DNA of 64,000 nt from Nostoc sp. KVJ3 (GTDB taxonomy: Bacteria > Cyanobacteriota > Cyanobacteriia > Cyanobacteriales > Nostocaceae). Of this stretch, positions 33,660 through 42,464 are shown one piece after another. The DNA is taken from positions 11,710 to 75,709 of the forward strand of contig NZ_WWFG01000013.1 of assembly GCF_026127265.1 (NCBI RefSeq), in the 5' to 3' direction. The notes beneath the pieces are model-generated. The model was not told the origin of the DNA, did not search any database, and was given only the letters and a program-made list of their open reading frames with translations. Positions within the stretch are counted from its first letter, which is position 1; every line of letters begins with the position of its first letter. Both the position numbers and the translations under genes were made by a program.

Positions 33660-36600
33660 ATGTCACCATTACAACAATTTCAGAACTCAGTATCGAGGCA
33701 ATCAGCAGATGCTAAACAAGCTGGATTTGCCCCGGAGATAGAACTTGAGTCAATTGAGCGTAGCAAAATCAAGTTCGCGTTTAACGCCACCGGCACAAAC
33801 AAAAACTGGGATTTTAAGAAGCTGGCCGCCAACTTCATCGACGTAGAAGGAACTCTAGCCGATGTCCAGCACCACATTAAAGCAGGTCACGCCATCTGTG
33901 CTGGCTTGTTGGATGGTAAATGGCGAAGCAAGTCCAATATCATCGGTTCTCAATGGTTGCTCCTCGACATTGATAATTCCGATGTCGCCCGTGATCTTGA
34001 CGGCAAACCGATCAAGGACGAGAATGGAAATTCTATCAAAGTTTACGATCGCCAATTAACCATTGAATCCGCACTAGCCCATCCCTTCATTAAAAAACAC
34101 TGTGCTTTAATTTACACAACTGCCAGTCATAAACCAGACTGGCATAAATTCCGGTTGGTTTTCCTTCTCCCCGAATATGTCCAAGGTGCTGATACTGTAG
34201 AAGCTTGTACGCGCTTCCTGATGCAGCAGTTGCCCCATGACCCAGCTTGTAAAGATGCAAGTCGTGTTTTCTACGGCAACACAGAGGCAGAATTCCCCCT
34301 GGTCAACCCTGAAGCCACTTTACCAGCAGAATGGATAAGTGAAGCTCTAAAGATCGCGCAACAGGAGCGTATTGAGTATCAGCTAAGAATTCAAGAAATT
34401 GAGTCACGGCGTAAAGAGTGGCGTGAGATTTCCCTCACTGAAGGCTGGGATATTGACCAGCTAATCCAGAACGCGCTTTCATTCATCCCACCACGCACCC
34501 CAGGAAGCGGTAACTACGACGAATGCCGTCAAGTGCTAATGGCACTGGTTAACCATTATGGGGCATCAGAAGCGGAAATTATAGCCGAACAGTGGTCGCC
34601 CAGTATCAAAGGCGATACTTGGAACATCCACGCCAAGATTCGCAGTTTTAGACGTGGGGGAATTACTCTAGGCACACTGTTTCACATTGCCAAACAGTAT
34701 GGCTTTCGCTTTCCGCAACGGCAGTATGAATATAACGAACGCGACCAAGGACTAATTAACCGTGAACAGTGGGAACTAGGGCGAGTCAAAGAGGACTTGA
34801 GCAGCTTTCAAAATTTATTAAAGCAAGCGATCAGCTATGCTGGGGCGCAGCCCATCGCGCCATTTGCTTCGATATTTAAAGGATTTAAAGCGCCCCCATC
34901 ACAGCCGCCCGAACCCGAAATTAACACGAACGCGCCCAATGTAATTATCTACGAAAGGGGCAATATCCCGTTCCGAAACGAAATTACAGGGGATATCTCT
35001 ATTTCCTGCCAGCCGGATGAACACATTGCCGCATGGGTAGAGGCCATATCCAAGGGCTGGACGCAAATTTTAGATAATTCCCACCCAGGACTCGGCAAGT
35101 CTTACAACGCGGGGCAATTGACGGCGGGGCTATTCGGCGTTGATAAACTAATTTACCAGGATGCCAACCACAGAAACCCATCCACACTGCCCATTGAGAC
35201 GAATTTTATTGACTTACCAGTGCGTCACAACGGCTTTAAACTAGATCCCACCCGCAAAACTCCTACAGGTGAGGACTTTAAACTGTGGACTAAAGCGGGT
35301 GAGACTGCCGACACTGATGGCAATTGTCACAGAACTTACTTATTTAACGCCTTCCGCAGCAAGAATTTTAGCAGCCTTGATTTTGAAGAGAGCGGCATCA
35401 GCCCCATCTGTGGCGGTTGTTCCCTTAAAAATCAGTGCCGTTTCGCTAACGGGGACGGTTTTGGCTTCCGCTTTCAAAAACGTACAGCAATTCAAAATTA
35501 TTCCGAACTCAGAGCGCACCCAGACTCTACACCAGTTACGTTAACTAACGCTGCTGACCAAACTTTCACTGTTGGGCGTTTATGGGAAGAAGCTGGCACA
35601 CTCATCAAGCCCGTGCGCTCGGTTGATGTGAACCGAAGCGATTTTGAAACTACTGTCGGCAAACTGCTACTGTTAGAACCAAATCTTCTATCACAGCTGC
35701 AACCTGCACTTTTAGTTTTACACCAACTGTTTACTCAACACCTTTTGCCGAATGACCGCTACGGCTTTGATGATGCCAGCATCCGAGCGCTGCTGCCCGA
35801 ATTCCCCACAGGCTTAGATATCGAAGCCATTCGGCAAGCCTCAGAACCTGATTTAACTTTCTTAGAAGACTTAGACTCTATTGATGTTACCCAAGATAAA
35901 CAACTCAAAAAAAGTGCTGCGGCTCGTTATGCTGCCAAAAAGGTAGTTAAAGACAGCGCACGAACGGCAGGTAGGGAGTTTCTTGACTTGCCTAATTACT
36001 GGTTGCCTGATTTTCTTGAAGCTTGGAAGGGTGATGGTAGTTTCCAATCTCAATGGGGTGTACTCAGCATTTACCGCCGAAACCCCAAACATACTGAATT
36101 GGCTAATTCTGCCAAATTTAATATTTACCTTGATGCCACTTTCAAATCTCACAAGTTGAAATTGAAACTGGGCATCGATGATCCTGTGTTAGTCATTGAG
36201 CAACAGCGCCCAGACTACGACAATTTAAAAGTGGTCAACGTCACTGGGCTGGGTAAACTGCCTAAAAATCGCTCCCTTCCACTAAGCGCTCGTGTTAATG
36301 CCCTCAAAGAAACCTTGAAAAAACTCTGCCCCACCCTTGGGATTATCGATTGGAAACAGATTGCAACCCAAGCCGAGGCCCGCACAGAATACGGTCACTT
36401 TGTCGATGGGCGTGGTGTTAATCGGTTTAGTGAGTGTGATGCGATCGCAAGTTTTGGCATTCCCTATCAAAACATCGGTGTTTTAGCAGCACAATATCAG
36501 GTGATGACTGGTGAACCAGTCAACCTGGAAGATAAAAACAGCACTTTCCAAAAGTATCTCACTGAACTAATCAATGCAGAAATTATACAAGAGATTGGGC

Positions 36601-37205
36601 GATTACGTTCACATCGTCGCCCCAACCAAGAGCTTACCTTTTACTTCTGCGCTGACTATGACATAAAATTCCTCGATCGTGAATTACCAGGAGTGAAATT
36701 AGAAAACGTTGATGCTTTCCAACTCTGTCCAGAAGCGGGTAACGCCAGTGAGCAGACAGGACACGCTATAGTCAATGCCCTAACCCAGCTTTGGGAATCA
36801 AAACAGAAAATTACCCAACCCGCGATCGCGAATATTGCTGAAATCTCCCAAGCTTGGGTGAGCCGATTTACCCAGAGATGGGGGGGCTGGCAGCACTTTA
36901 AAAAATTATTACTCCTGCTATTAGATAGTCTTAATAGCGGTAGTAATAAAAATTTGGCTGACTTAGACGACGATGAAAAGTGGTTAGCGCGTACATACTT
37001 TCCGATGTTGATTGCTGAATCAGAATCATTACCAGATCACCTGTTAGAGTCAGTGGCAGAAGTTGCCCAAGTTTTTGGTACTAGGGCGATGCGGCGAGTT
37101 TTACACTTCTGTAGCCCTCAAGTTAGGGCTTCACTGCTGATGATTATACTGAGTTGTCTGCCCACCGAAGTTTACTCAATTTCAGTTTCTCCAGACCCTG
37201 GATGA
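33660..37205 (+). CDS. Plasmid replication protein, primase-helicase type (CyRepA-like)
   Basis: 1181 aa. The N-terminal ~230 residues hold a primase-polymerase-like core: SQWLLLDIDNSD (metal-binding DxD, about residue 105) and HKFRLVFLLP (about 162). A PriCT-like region follows (GSGNYDECRQVLMALVNHYG; GGITLGTLFHIAKQYGF). An SF-type ATPase begins with SHPGLGKSYNAG (about 475) and a Cys cluster (CGGCSLKNQC, about 583). This layout fits the cyanobacterial CyRepA family, whose members initiate plasmid replication. Translation is probably limited by the hairpin over its ribosome-binding site. The last ~15 residues look atypical and a degenerate copy of the C-terminus lies just downstream. Confidence 0.75.
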   Translation: MSPLQQFQNSVSRQSADAKQAGFAPEIELESIERSKIKFAFNATGTNKNWDFKKLAANFIDVEGTLADVQHHIKAGHAICAGLLDGKWRSKSNIIGSQWLLLDIDNSDVARDLDGKPIKDENGNSIKVYDRQLTIESALAHPFIKKHCALIYTTASHKPDWHKFRLVFLLPEYVQGADTVEACTRFLMQQLPHDPACKDASRVFYGNTEAEFPLVNPEATLPAEWISEALKIAQQERIEYQLRIQEIESRRKEWREISLTEGWDIDQLIQNALSFIPPRTPGSGNYDECRQVLMALVNHYGASEAEIIAEQWSPSIKGDTWNIHAKIRSFRRGGITLGTLFHIAKQYGFRFPQRQYEYNERDQGLINREQWELGRVKEDLSSFQNLLKQAISYAGAQPIAPFASIFKGFKAPPSQPPEPEINTNAPNVIIYERGNIPFRNEITGDISISCQPDEHIAAWVEAISKGWTQILDNSHPGLGKSYNAGQLTAGLFGVDKLIYQDANHRNPSTLPIETNFIDLPVRHNGFKLDPTRKTPTGEDFKLWTKAGETADTDGNCHRTYLFNAFRSKNFSSLDFEESGISPICGGCSLKNQCRFANGDGFGFRFQKRTAIQNYSELRAHPDSTPVTLTNAADQTFTVGRLWEEAGTLIKPVRSVDVNRSDFETTVGKLLLLEPNLLSQLQPALLVLHQLFTQHLLPNDRYGFDDASIRALLPEFPTGLDIEAIRQASEPDLTFLEDLDSIDVTQDKQLKKSAAARYAAKKVVKDSARTAGREFLDLPNYWLPDFLEAWKGDGSFQSQWGVLSIYRRNPKHTELANSAKFNIYLDATFKSHKLKLKLGIDDPVLVIEQQRPDYDNLKVVNVTGLGKLPKNRSLPLSARVNALKETLKKLCPTLGIIDWKQIATQAEARTEYGHFVDGRGVNRFSECDAIASFGIPYQNIGVLAAQYQVMTGEPVNLEDKNSTFQKYLTELINAEIIQEIGRLRSHRRPNQELTFYFCADYDIKFLDRELPGVKLENVDAFQLCPEAGNASEQTGHAIVNALTQLWESKQKITQPAIANIAEISQAWVSRFTQRWGGWQHFKKLLLLLLDSLNSGSNKNLADLDDDEKWLARTYFPMLIAESESLPDHLLESVAEVAQVFGTRAMRRVLHFCSPQVRASLLMIILSCLPTEVYSISVSPDPG

Positions 37206-37232
37206 CTTGAAGAGGCTGGGCGTAGTTTTTTA

Positions 37233-37322
37233 AATATTACTCCTGCTATTAGATAATCTTTATAGCGGTAGTAATAAAAATTTCACTGACTGGCACGACG
37301 AAGAAAAAATGATGAGGAATTG
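37233..37322 (+). pseudogene. Degenerate duplicate of the replication-protein C-terminus
   Basis: The segment reads LLLLLDNLYSGSNKNFTDW and matches LLLLLLDSLNSGSNKNLADL encoded at 36900-36985 inside the replication gene. At DNA level about 80 bp align with scattered differences. It is a leftover of a duplicated or replaced 3' end, which would also explain the unusual tail of the gene. No start or function. Confidence 0.65.
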
Positions 37323-37376
37323 TAAATGCTTGTACAGCAATCAATACACCCATTACATCCCCCTGTCAATGCTCCC

Positions 37377-37739
37377 CTATTTACCCCTAGTAGTGACACC
37401 TTTCTCATAGTGCAAATTTGGGGTATCCCTCGCCAGCAGGCTAGCGCTTTCAATGCCGGAAATCCGGGCAGTTGGTAGAAGCAGATATTGCGTCTTTCCT
37501 ACCCGGTCTTTCAACAGGGCATAGCCCTGTTTCAAATCAACCAAGGTGCAAGGTGCGGGATTGCCTTGCTTTTCTTGGTTGGGGACGCAAGCCCCATGGA
37601 CGATGCGCCACAAGGCATCGCTCTTGCGAGTATGATCGGCGGCAATCAAACCTGTCACCGCACCTACCAGTACTAGCGCGGTGACAGCCCTGCGCCAGAG
37701 ACGGGACTTGGGCAAACCTCTTGTAGAAAATAGGCGCAT
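37377..37739 (-). pseudogene. Truncated CDP-diacylglycerol diphosphatase (Cdh) fragment
   Basis: 120 aa. After a signal-anchor (AVTALVLVGAVTGLIAADH) the sequence DALWRIVHGACVPNQEKQGN, then PAPCTLVDLKQGYALLKD and YLLLPTARISGIES, closely follows the N-terminal half of bacterial Cdh. It breaks off after about residue 107 (DTPNLHYEKGV), before the HIT-like histidine triad that carries catalysis, so it cannot be an active enzyme. The stretch is more GC-rich than its surroundings, consistent with horizontally acquired debris. The ATG at 37739 is intact, so a short peptide may still be made. Confidence 0.75.
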
Positions 37740-37923
37740 TACTTACTATGTGGCATTGACAGTATACAAATTCTTAAAAGTTTACCAATTACTACTTGAA
37801 TTTGTCAAAATCAGCCTGAATAATTCGTAGGAGGCAAACAAGCGATGTCCCCGCCACTTAGTTCCTTTGAGTTGTCAAAAGAATTGATAACTCTTCCCAA
37901 ACTAATGAGTACTCGCTGATAGA

Positions 37924-37963
37924 GGCGTTACCGTGCCAGAAAAGGAAAAATGTACGCGCTTGG
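37924..37963. mobile_element. Solo terminal inverted repeat of a Tn3-family element
   Basis: GGCGTTACCGTGCC followed by an A/G-rich stretch and TGTACGC matches 28 of the first 34 positions of the 39-bp ends of the complete transposon at 43068-47796. No transposase or second end lies nearby, so it is a remnant of a related but distinct element, or a target-like end available for one-ended transposition. Confidence 0.65.
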
Positions 37964-38856
37964 CTTTCATGAGCCAATGCTGGGCATCGCTGTTGCGAAG
38001 TCGCAGTTTTTAATAACTTTGAGCCACCTATTACACGTTAGGGCTAATTCGTGGAATACAATCGCTCCCTACTTACCAAACCTGATAGTCCAGCAGTCTG
38101 ATTGCAAATCAGCTGGGAGTTCTGCGGGAAACTCATCACTCAGTTGCTAGTTCGTAAACAATCTTGGTCAAGGAAGCACCAGGGTCAAAACTGACTATCA
38201 GATTTGACATTGACTGTGGTTGTGATTATCCATAAAAGCTGCTTTTAACTTAAATGCAAATATTGGCTGTGAACATCACTCTACTGACCATTTTGTTGAA
38301 GGCAAATTTTATCCAGTTGGTTATTCTTTTTTCGCTGCTGTTAATTAAGTCGTTACTTTTCTGCTAAGAAATTCGATTTAGAAAAGTGTGCCATCACTGA
38401 TCCATGCCAGCTCCACAAATGAGCCATTGCAGATTCATTACAGTGACAATGTTGATCCAATAAAGATCCATTTGTCTGACATACGTATTCTATGTATAAT
38501 TTTTATTTGCAACAATGCTTGACTATTGACAAAGATTATGCGATGAGAGATCCAATACAAATCCCTCAGAGATCCATCACATATTCATCCAGCAGTTGAT
38601 TCGAGCAGCCCAAAAAACCCTTTGGTGAGTAGCAAGCTATGTTGCTGTCCGGACATTTTTTCTCTTGAGAAAAAACGCACCCCCCAGGTGCGGCAACAAA
38701 CTTGCCCTCTTTTCACGGTTCCCCTACCTAAGTAGGTCAACCACCGTGACAGAGGGGAAGACGATACGAAAATCATCAAAACTAGAGTGCCGATTCAGTA
38801 ATGGAATAGTTATACGTATTGAGGAAGTTCCCAATACATACTCGCATTGCAATGAT
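37964..38856. other. Non-coding region with five GATCCA motifs
   Basis: No gene supported in ~890 bp. GATCCA occurs at 38399, 38454, 38465, 38549 and 38571; several distances are multiples of 11 bp (55, 11, 22), as in iteron-like protein-binding arrays. Also present is a GCACCCCCCAGGTGC hairpin near 38680. The context between the replication gene and the relaxase makes an origin or regulatory role possible, but evidence is thin. Confidence 0.35.
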
Positions 38857-38979
38857 GTTATTTTCGTGCAGGCGGACATCGGGGATGACCCTGCGATTGC
38901 ACTCTACACAAAGCTTGGGGTACGCGAAGATGTGCTTCATTTCGATATTGCTGTCCCGGTCGGCGATGAAGATGCCTAA
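38857..38979 (+). pseudogene. 3' fragment of an AAC(3)-I-like GNAT acetyltransferase
   Basis: The end of an open frame reads VIFVQADIGDDPAIALYTKL and then GVREDVLHFDIAVP, which follows the C-terminal motif of AAC(3)-I-type aminoglycoside acetyltransferases (VQADxGDDPAxALYTKLG). The upstream part of the frame (VRIEEVPNTYSHCND) is unrelated, so the N-terminal acetyl-CoA-binding half is missing. The gene is dead. An attC-like site begins at its stop codon, suggesting it was once an integron-type cassette. Confidence 0.7.
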
Positions 38980-39052
38980 CAACCGGAATGCACCGGAACT
39001 TTGGAGTATAGTAGCAGTATTGGTCTGAGTCCGGCGATCGCGAACGTTAGCC
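38974..39052 (+). repeat. attC-like recombination site after the acetyltransferase fragment
   Basis: GCCTAAC at 38974-38980 matches the attC consensus RYYYAAC exactly and overlaps the stop codon, as is usual for cassettes. GTTAGCC at 39046-39052 matches GTTRRRY at 6 of 7 positions. The interior has CCGGA (38993-38997) and TCCGG (39030-39034), able to pair in a folded strand. The 79-bp length is in the attC range. No integrase of the IntI type is present. Confidence 0.45.
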
Positions 39053-39162
39053 AGCAGGTATTGAGCGCATCTCAATTAAGCAAAAAGCAGGAGGGTTTGA
39101 AACTGGAAGTTAAATTATTAACAAATCTACCAAAAACTTACTGATTGTCCATATCTCTAATC

Positions 39163-39351
39163 AATGGCATTTATAAGGTATTTACAAGGATTTCTCTTTC
39201 AAGGCAAATATAAGGAATATGAATGGCATTTCAATGGCATACCAATGGCAGAAATAAGGATTTACTGCTGCCCCAAATTGAATTTTTGAAAAATTTGGTG
39301 ATTCTGCCAAAAATAAGGTTTCGCAATGGCAGATGCAAGGTATTTATAAGG
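39163..39351. repeat. AATGGCA/ATAAGG iteron region
   Basis: AATGGCA occurs five times (39163, 39222, 39233, 39244, 39325) and ATAAGG five times (39173, 39210, 39254, 39313, 39346). Three AATGGCA copies are spaced exactly 11 bp. The array lies downstream of the relaxase gene and adjoins the left 91-bp inverted repeat. Such arrays bind replication or mobilization proteins; which one is unknown. The gap 39053-39553 has no gene. Confidence 0.6.
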
Positions 39352-39367
39352 TAAACCAACGGTAAAT

Positions 39368-39458
39368 CTAAGGATGTGTACCCCAAAAGCCTCATAAGCG
39401 ACCCTGATTTATACCGCAAAAATTCCTGACCAAAACTCTCGCACAGTACGCAAAAAAG
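39368..39458. repeat. Left arm of a 91-bp inverted repeat flanking the relaxase gene
   Basis: Reading the minus strand, this segment matches 41959-42049 along 91 bp without length change. It includes GCGTACTGTGCGAGAGT, GGTCAGGAATTTTTG and ATCCTTAG. The two arms enclose the relaxase gene (39554-41380). Confidence 0.7.
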
Positions 39459-39553
39459 TTTTTCCTTTATTTTTTGAGTCCAAATCGAGAAAGAAAAAAA
39501 CAGCCATCAAAAATTACTACCAAAAAACTACGCCAGCACTACAAAAACAGCTT

Positions 39554-41380
39554 TTAAAGAGTCAAATCATCTTCTGGTTGGTGATGCTGTTGAAATAACT
39601 GCTTTTGATAATCAAGAAGCTGCTGATTCCAATCTTTGGCTTTGGGCTTTAGCCTTTTGGACTGTGGCAGTAGTTCCAATACAGCCCGTGCAGCTGCATC
39701 GCCAGCTCCCTCTGGGTCAAAAGCCACGCTGACATGAGGAATGTTCTGCAATCGCTCCACAGGCAAGCTGTTGGGGTTATCTACTGCCAGAAAGAGAGTT
39801 CTAGTCTTTGGCGCACCTTGAACCTGATACTCCAGCATGGCAAAGGATATGGCATCAATGGGCGACTTCAAAAGCACCAATTTCTCGACTGCATCAGTAG
39901 GCTGTCCACCCAAGTGGAAGTGAAACCAACCCTCACGCCGCTTAGTCCCTTTCTCATAACCCTTGAAACTGTTGTTTTCTCCCCCGAAGTTTAGAGCGGT
40001 GGAAGCCGCCGCTCCGACTTCTCCCCGTGTACCGCGCAGGAATGCACCGCTTGGTTGTCCGTCTAGATTCCGCATCACAAAGACAGCGTTTTGTTGGTCA
40101 TCAGCATAAACCAGTCCAGTGCTGTGTAGAAGTTGCACAAAATCTTGGGGTAAGCCCCGTTTCTGGGTAAGGTAATGTTCTACTCCTGGCCAATTGGCTT
40201 TATCCTCAACTCTTAGCTGGAATTGGGGACGAGGTTCTGACTGGATAATCTCAGTAGTCATCTTAAGGGCGTGAGCTAGAGCTGCCCGTTCTGCCCCAGC
40301 TTCCCCAAATCGCTCATGCAACCAGACAAGAGCCTGCCGGAAATTGCAAGAGTTAACGTGCATCACCAAATCAATCGCACCGCCACCGCCTTTGGAGTGT
40401 TCGGGTGCAAAGTCATAAAACTTGGAGCCATCTATATTAATGATGTGTCCGTGACCCTTCCATCGCTCATGATCATGATGCAACCCCAACTCCCAAGCCA
40501 CATCCTCCAGGGGCAAGTCACGCAGCTGTTGAGTCTTTAACTCTAGCGCTCGCACCTGTTTTTCTAATTGCTGGCGTTCCTTCTCGCTATCCCTCGCCCG
40601 TTGTTCTGCCCGTTCTAATCGCTCTATCAGGAACTTGCGGTCAGCCAGTTGGTGATTAATCGCTTGAAAGTGTTCATCAGACTGAATCCTGGCTACATAA
40701 CTCCTAGCTGATTCAAATGGTGTGGGTGCTAATTGGTTATTTGTAATGACTGCGGTGAGTGGTTCACTGTTAACCGCTTGGTAATATTCTTTGACTTTGG
40801 TGTGGGTTGCTTTGCTGCCCTTGACCCCGCGTTCAATGCCCAAAGGAGCAAGTGCAGCAGCATAACTATCTTGGAGTTTGGATAACTTAATTCTTCCCTG
40901 CCCACCTCTACCGCCAAACATCGCGTCATGACTGACTCTCCCGGTTTTATCGTTCAATGGCACGATGTAGGCGTGAATGTGTGGGGTACTTTCATCCAGG
41001 TGGAGTTCTGCCCTGACGCACTTTGACCCATAGTTTTGAGCCAGCCAGTCACGAGATGCGATCGCCCATTGCTGCATTCTCTCATCAGACCACTGCCCAG
41101 AAAGAGATGGATCACCAGGGCGGAAATATTCAGGTGATGCCGAGAGAAACATTTCAGTGCATAACACTGCGTCCTTTCGGGGTAGATGCTTGAGCGTAGA
41201 GATTTTCTCCTTGACTATCTCCTCTAAAGAGCGATCGTCTTCTCCCCCAATCAACCGGACATTCTTTCTAGTTGGATCTGCGTTGGGTGTTTCTCTATTC
41301 CTGGTAACATGGTCATCACTGCCGGCAACGTTGCCGAATGTTTTTAGTTTCTCAATTCTGAGAATGGTTAGTGGCGACAT
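39554..41380 (-). CDS. MOBV-family relaxase fused to primase-like (DUF3991/Toprim) domains
   Basis: 608 aa. The N-terminal ~200 residues carry the MOBV motif LHLDESTPHIHAYIVPL (about 127-140) and an N-terminal asparagine-containing block (HVTRNRETPNADP), so it is a Pre/Mob-type relaxase that nicks oriT. A coiled coil (about 225-275) links to a primase-zinc-finger-like region lacking cysteines (IINIDGSKFYDFAP; SCNFRQALVWLHERFG), a DUF3991-like part (VEHYLTQKRGLPQDFV) and a Toprim-like end (LVLLKSPIDAISFAML; FLAVDNPN). Fusion of nicking and priming suits conjugal mobilization. The gene sits between 91-bp inverted repeats, with an oriT-like region upstream. Confidence 0.85.
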   Translation of the reverse strand: MSPLTILRIEKLKTFGNVAGSDDHVTRNRETPNADPTRKNVRLIGGEDDRSLEEIVKEKISTLKHLPRKDAVLCTEMFLSASPEYFRPGDPSLSGQWSDERMQQWAIASRDWLAQNYGSKCVRAELHLDESTPHIHAYIVPLNDKTGRVSHDAMFGGRGGQGRIKLSKLQDSYAAALAPLGIERGVKGSKATHTKVKEYYQAVNSEPLTAVITNNQLAPTPFESARSYVARIQSDEHFQAINHQLADRKFLIERLERAEQRARDSEKERQQLEKQVRALELKTQQLRDLPLEDVAWELGLHHDHERWKGHGHIINIDGSKFYDFAPEHSKGGGGAIDLVMHVNSCNFRQALVWLHERFGEAGAERAALAHALKMTTEIIQSEPRPQFQLRVEDKANWPGVEHYLTQKRGLPQDFVQLLHSTGLVYADDQQNAVFVMRNLDGQPSGAFLRGTRGEVGAAASTALNFGGENNSFKGYEKGTKRREGWFHFHLGGQPTDAVEKLVLLKSPIDAISFAMLEYQVQGAPKTRTLFLAVDNPNSLPVERLQNIPHVSVAFDPEGAGDAAARAVLELLPQSKRLKPKAKDWNQQLLDYQKQLFQQHHQPEDDLTL

Positions 41381-41439
41381 AAAAGATTTATGCTACAAGT
41401 GCAGTGCGTTGTAGTACGAAAAAACCCCTCCAAGCGAAC

Positions 41440-41800
41440 GGCGGTTTCATGTCATGAGCGCAGCGAGAGATGGCGCAGCCACCCGCAGGGCATGAAACCA
41501 TAGTGAGTATGGTATACATTATACGCAAGCCCTAAATCCACTTTTGGGGTAGAATCCACCAGGAGCATTTCACCCAAATTACCCTCAAATTACCCCAATT
41601 AGACCCAATTGGCTGTCCTTTGACTGTCGTTGGTTTTTACGGGTAGGCACGAAAACGACTGTCATTTGACTATCCTTTCACTGTCAATTGTGTATCGTTG
41701 GGGTAATCTTGGGGATAAATGGGGGTGTTTTGCTACATGGGAGTTCTTGTATCAAAGTACACTATGTCCAGAGTGTGACAACTGAGAATTGTCACTTTTT
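41440..41800. promoter_or_regulatory. Candidate oriT/relaxase control region with inverted repeats and 11-bp iterons
   Basis: Directly upstream of the relaxase: GGTTTCATG (41443-41451) pairs with CATGAAACC (41491-41499). GACTGTC-type repeats start at 41622, 41657, 41668 and 41679, the last three at an 11-bp period. GTGACAA (41775-41781) pairs with TTGTCAC (41789-41795). MOBV oriT sites lie just upstream of the mob gene and contain inverted repeats, so the nick site is probably here. The exact site cannot be read. Confidence 0.5.
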
Positions 41801-41958
41801 GTCACTCATTAGACTACAAAAATCAAGCTGACGGGTTGAAGAGAGTGAACTGTACAGTCACTTATGTAGTATAAACGTAGTTATTTAGTAGTTATTTTTG
41901 ATTCAAGTGATTTGAAATTCACTTCAATCATCACTTTTTTTCAAAAAAACTGGCCCTA

Positions 41959-42049
41959 CTTTTTGGCGTACTGTGCGAGAGTGAGGGTCAGGAATTTTTG
42001 GCGGAGAAATCAGGGTGGTAAATTAGGTTTTTCAAGTCAAAATCCTTAG
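41959..42049. repeat. Right arm of the 91-bp inverted repeat flanking the relaxase gene
   Basis: Inverted counterpart of 39368-39458 (GCGTACTGTGCGAGAGT, GGTCAGGAATTTTTG, ATCCTTAG). The region 42050-42464 beyond it has no supported gene; a short open stretch ends in KPDVGAAVAEAGASS near 42200 and is probably a remnant. Confidence 0.7.
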
Positions 42050-42464
42050 TGGGCTGGGGCAGTTTCGGGCAAGCTTGGCCAACGAACAGAAAACGGCTTT
42101 GAAGTGATTGACGCAGGAATTCAGCTTTTTGAGAAGAAGGCGAAGGAGGTCAAACCAGACGTGGGCGCTGCTGTAGCTGAAGCTGGCGCAAGTTCATAGA
42201 CGCGTTTCAAGCGTTCGCAATAAAATTTTTACTTCGGTATTGAACCGAGATCCATATAATTTCCTGCAAGATAGTCTGGAAACCCTAATCCTGTATGTTT
42301 TTGAAAATTTGTTACACTAGACTCAAAAAAGCCTTTATTTGCAACGAAAAATCAAGCCGAGGGTATCTTGCAGGTTTTTACAATCTACTGGCTCAATGCT
42401 TATTACGAAAAGCCATAAATTTTGCTTATTTATCTTATGCATTGACCCATCGTGGAGAAGTTGT

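Noticed and set aside
37950..38150. 66-aa ORF next to the solo Tn3 end
   Set aside because: Starts inside the terminal repeat, no ribosome-binding site, no recognisable sequence.
38665..38860. Upstream half of the frame ending in the AAC(3)-I-like fragment
   Set aside because: The translated sequence before VIFVQAD bears no resemblance to GNAT proteins; only the 3' part is supported.
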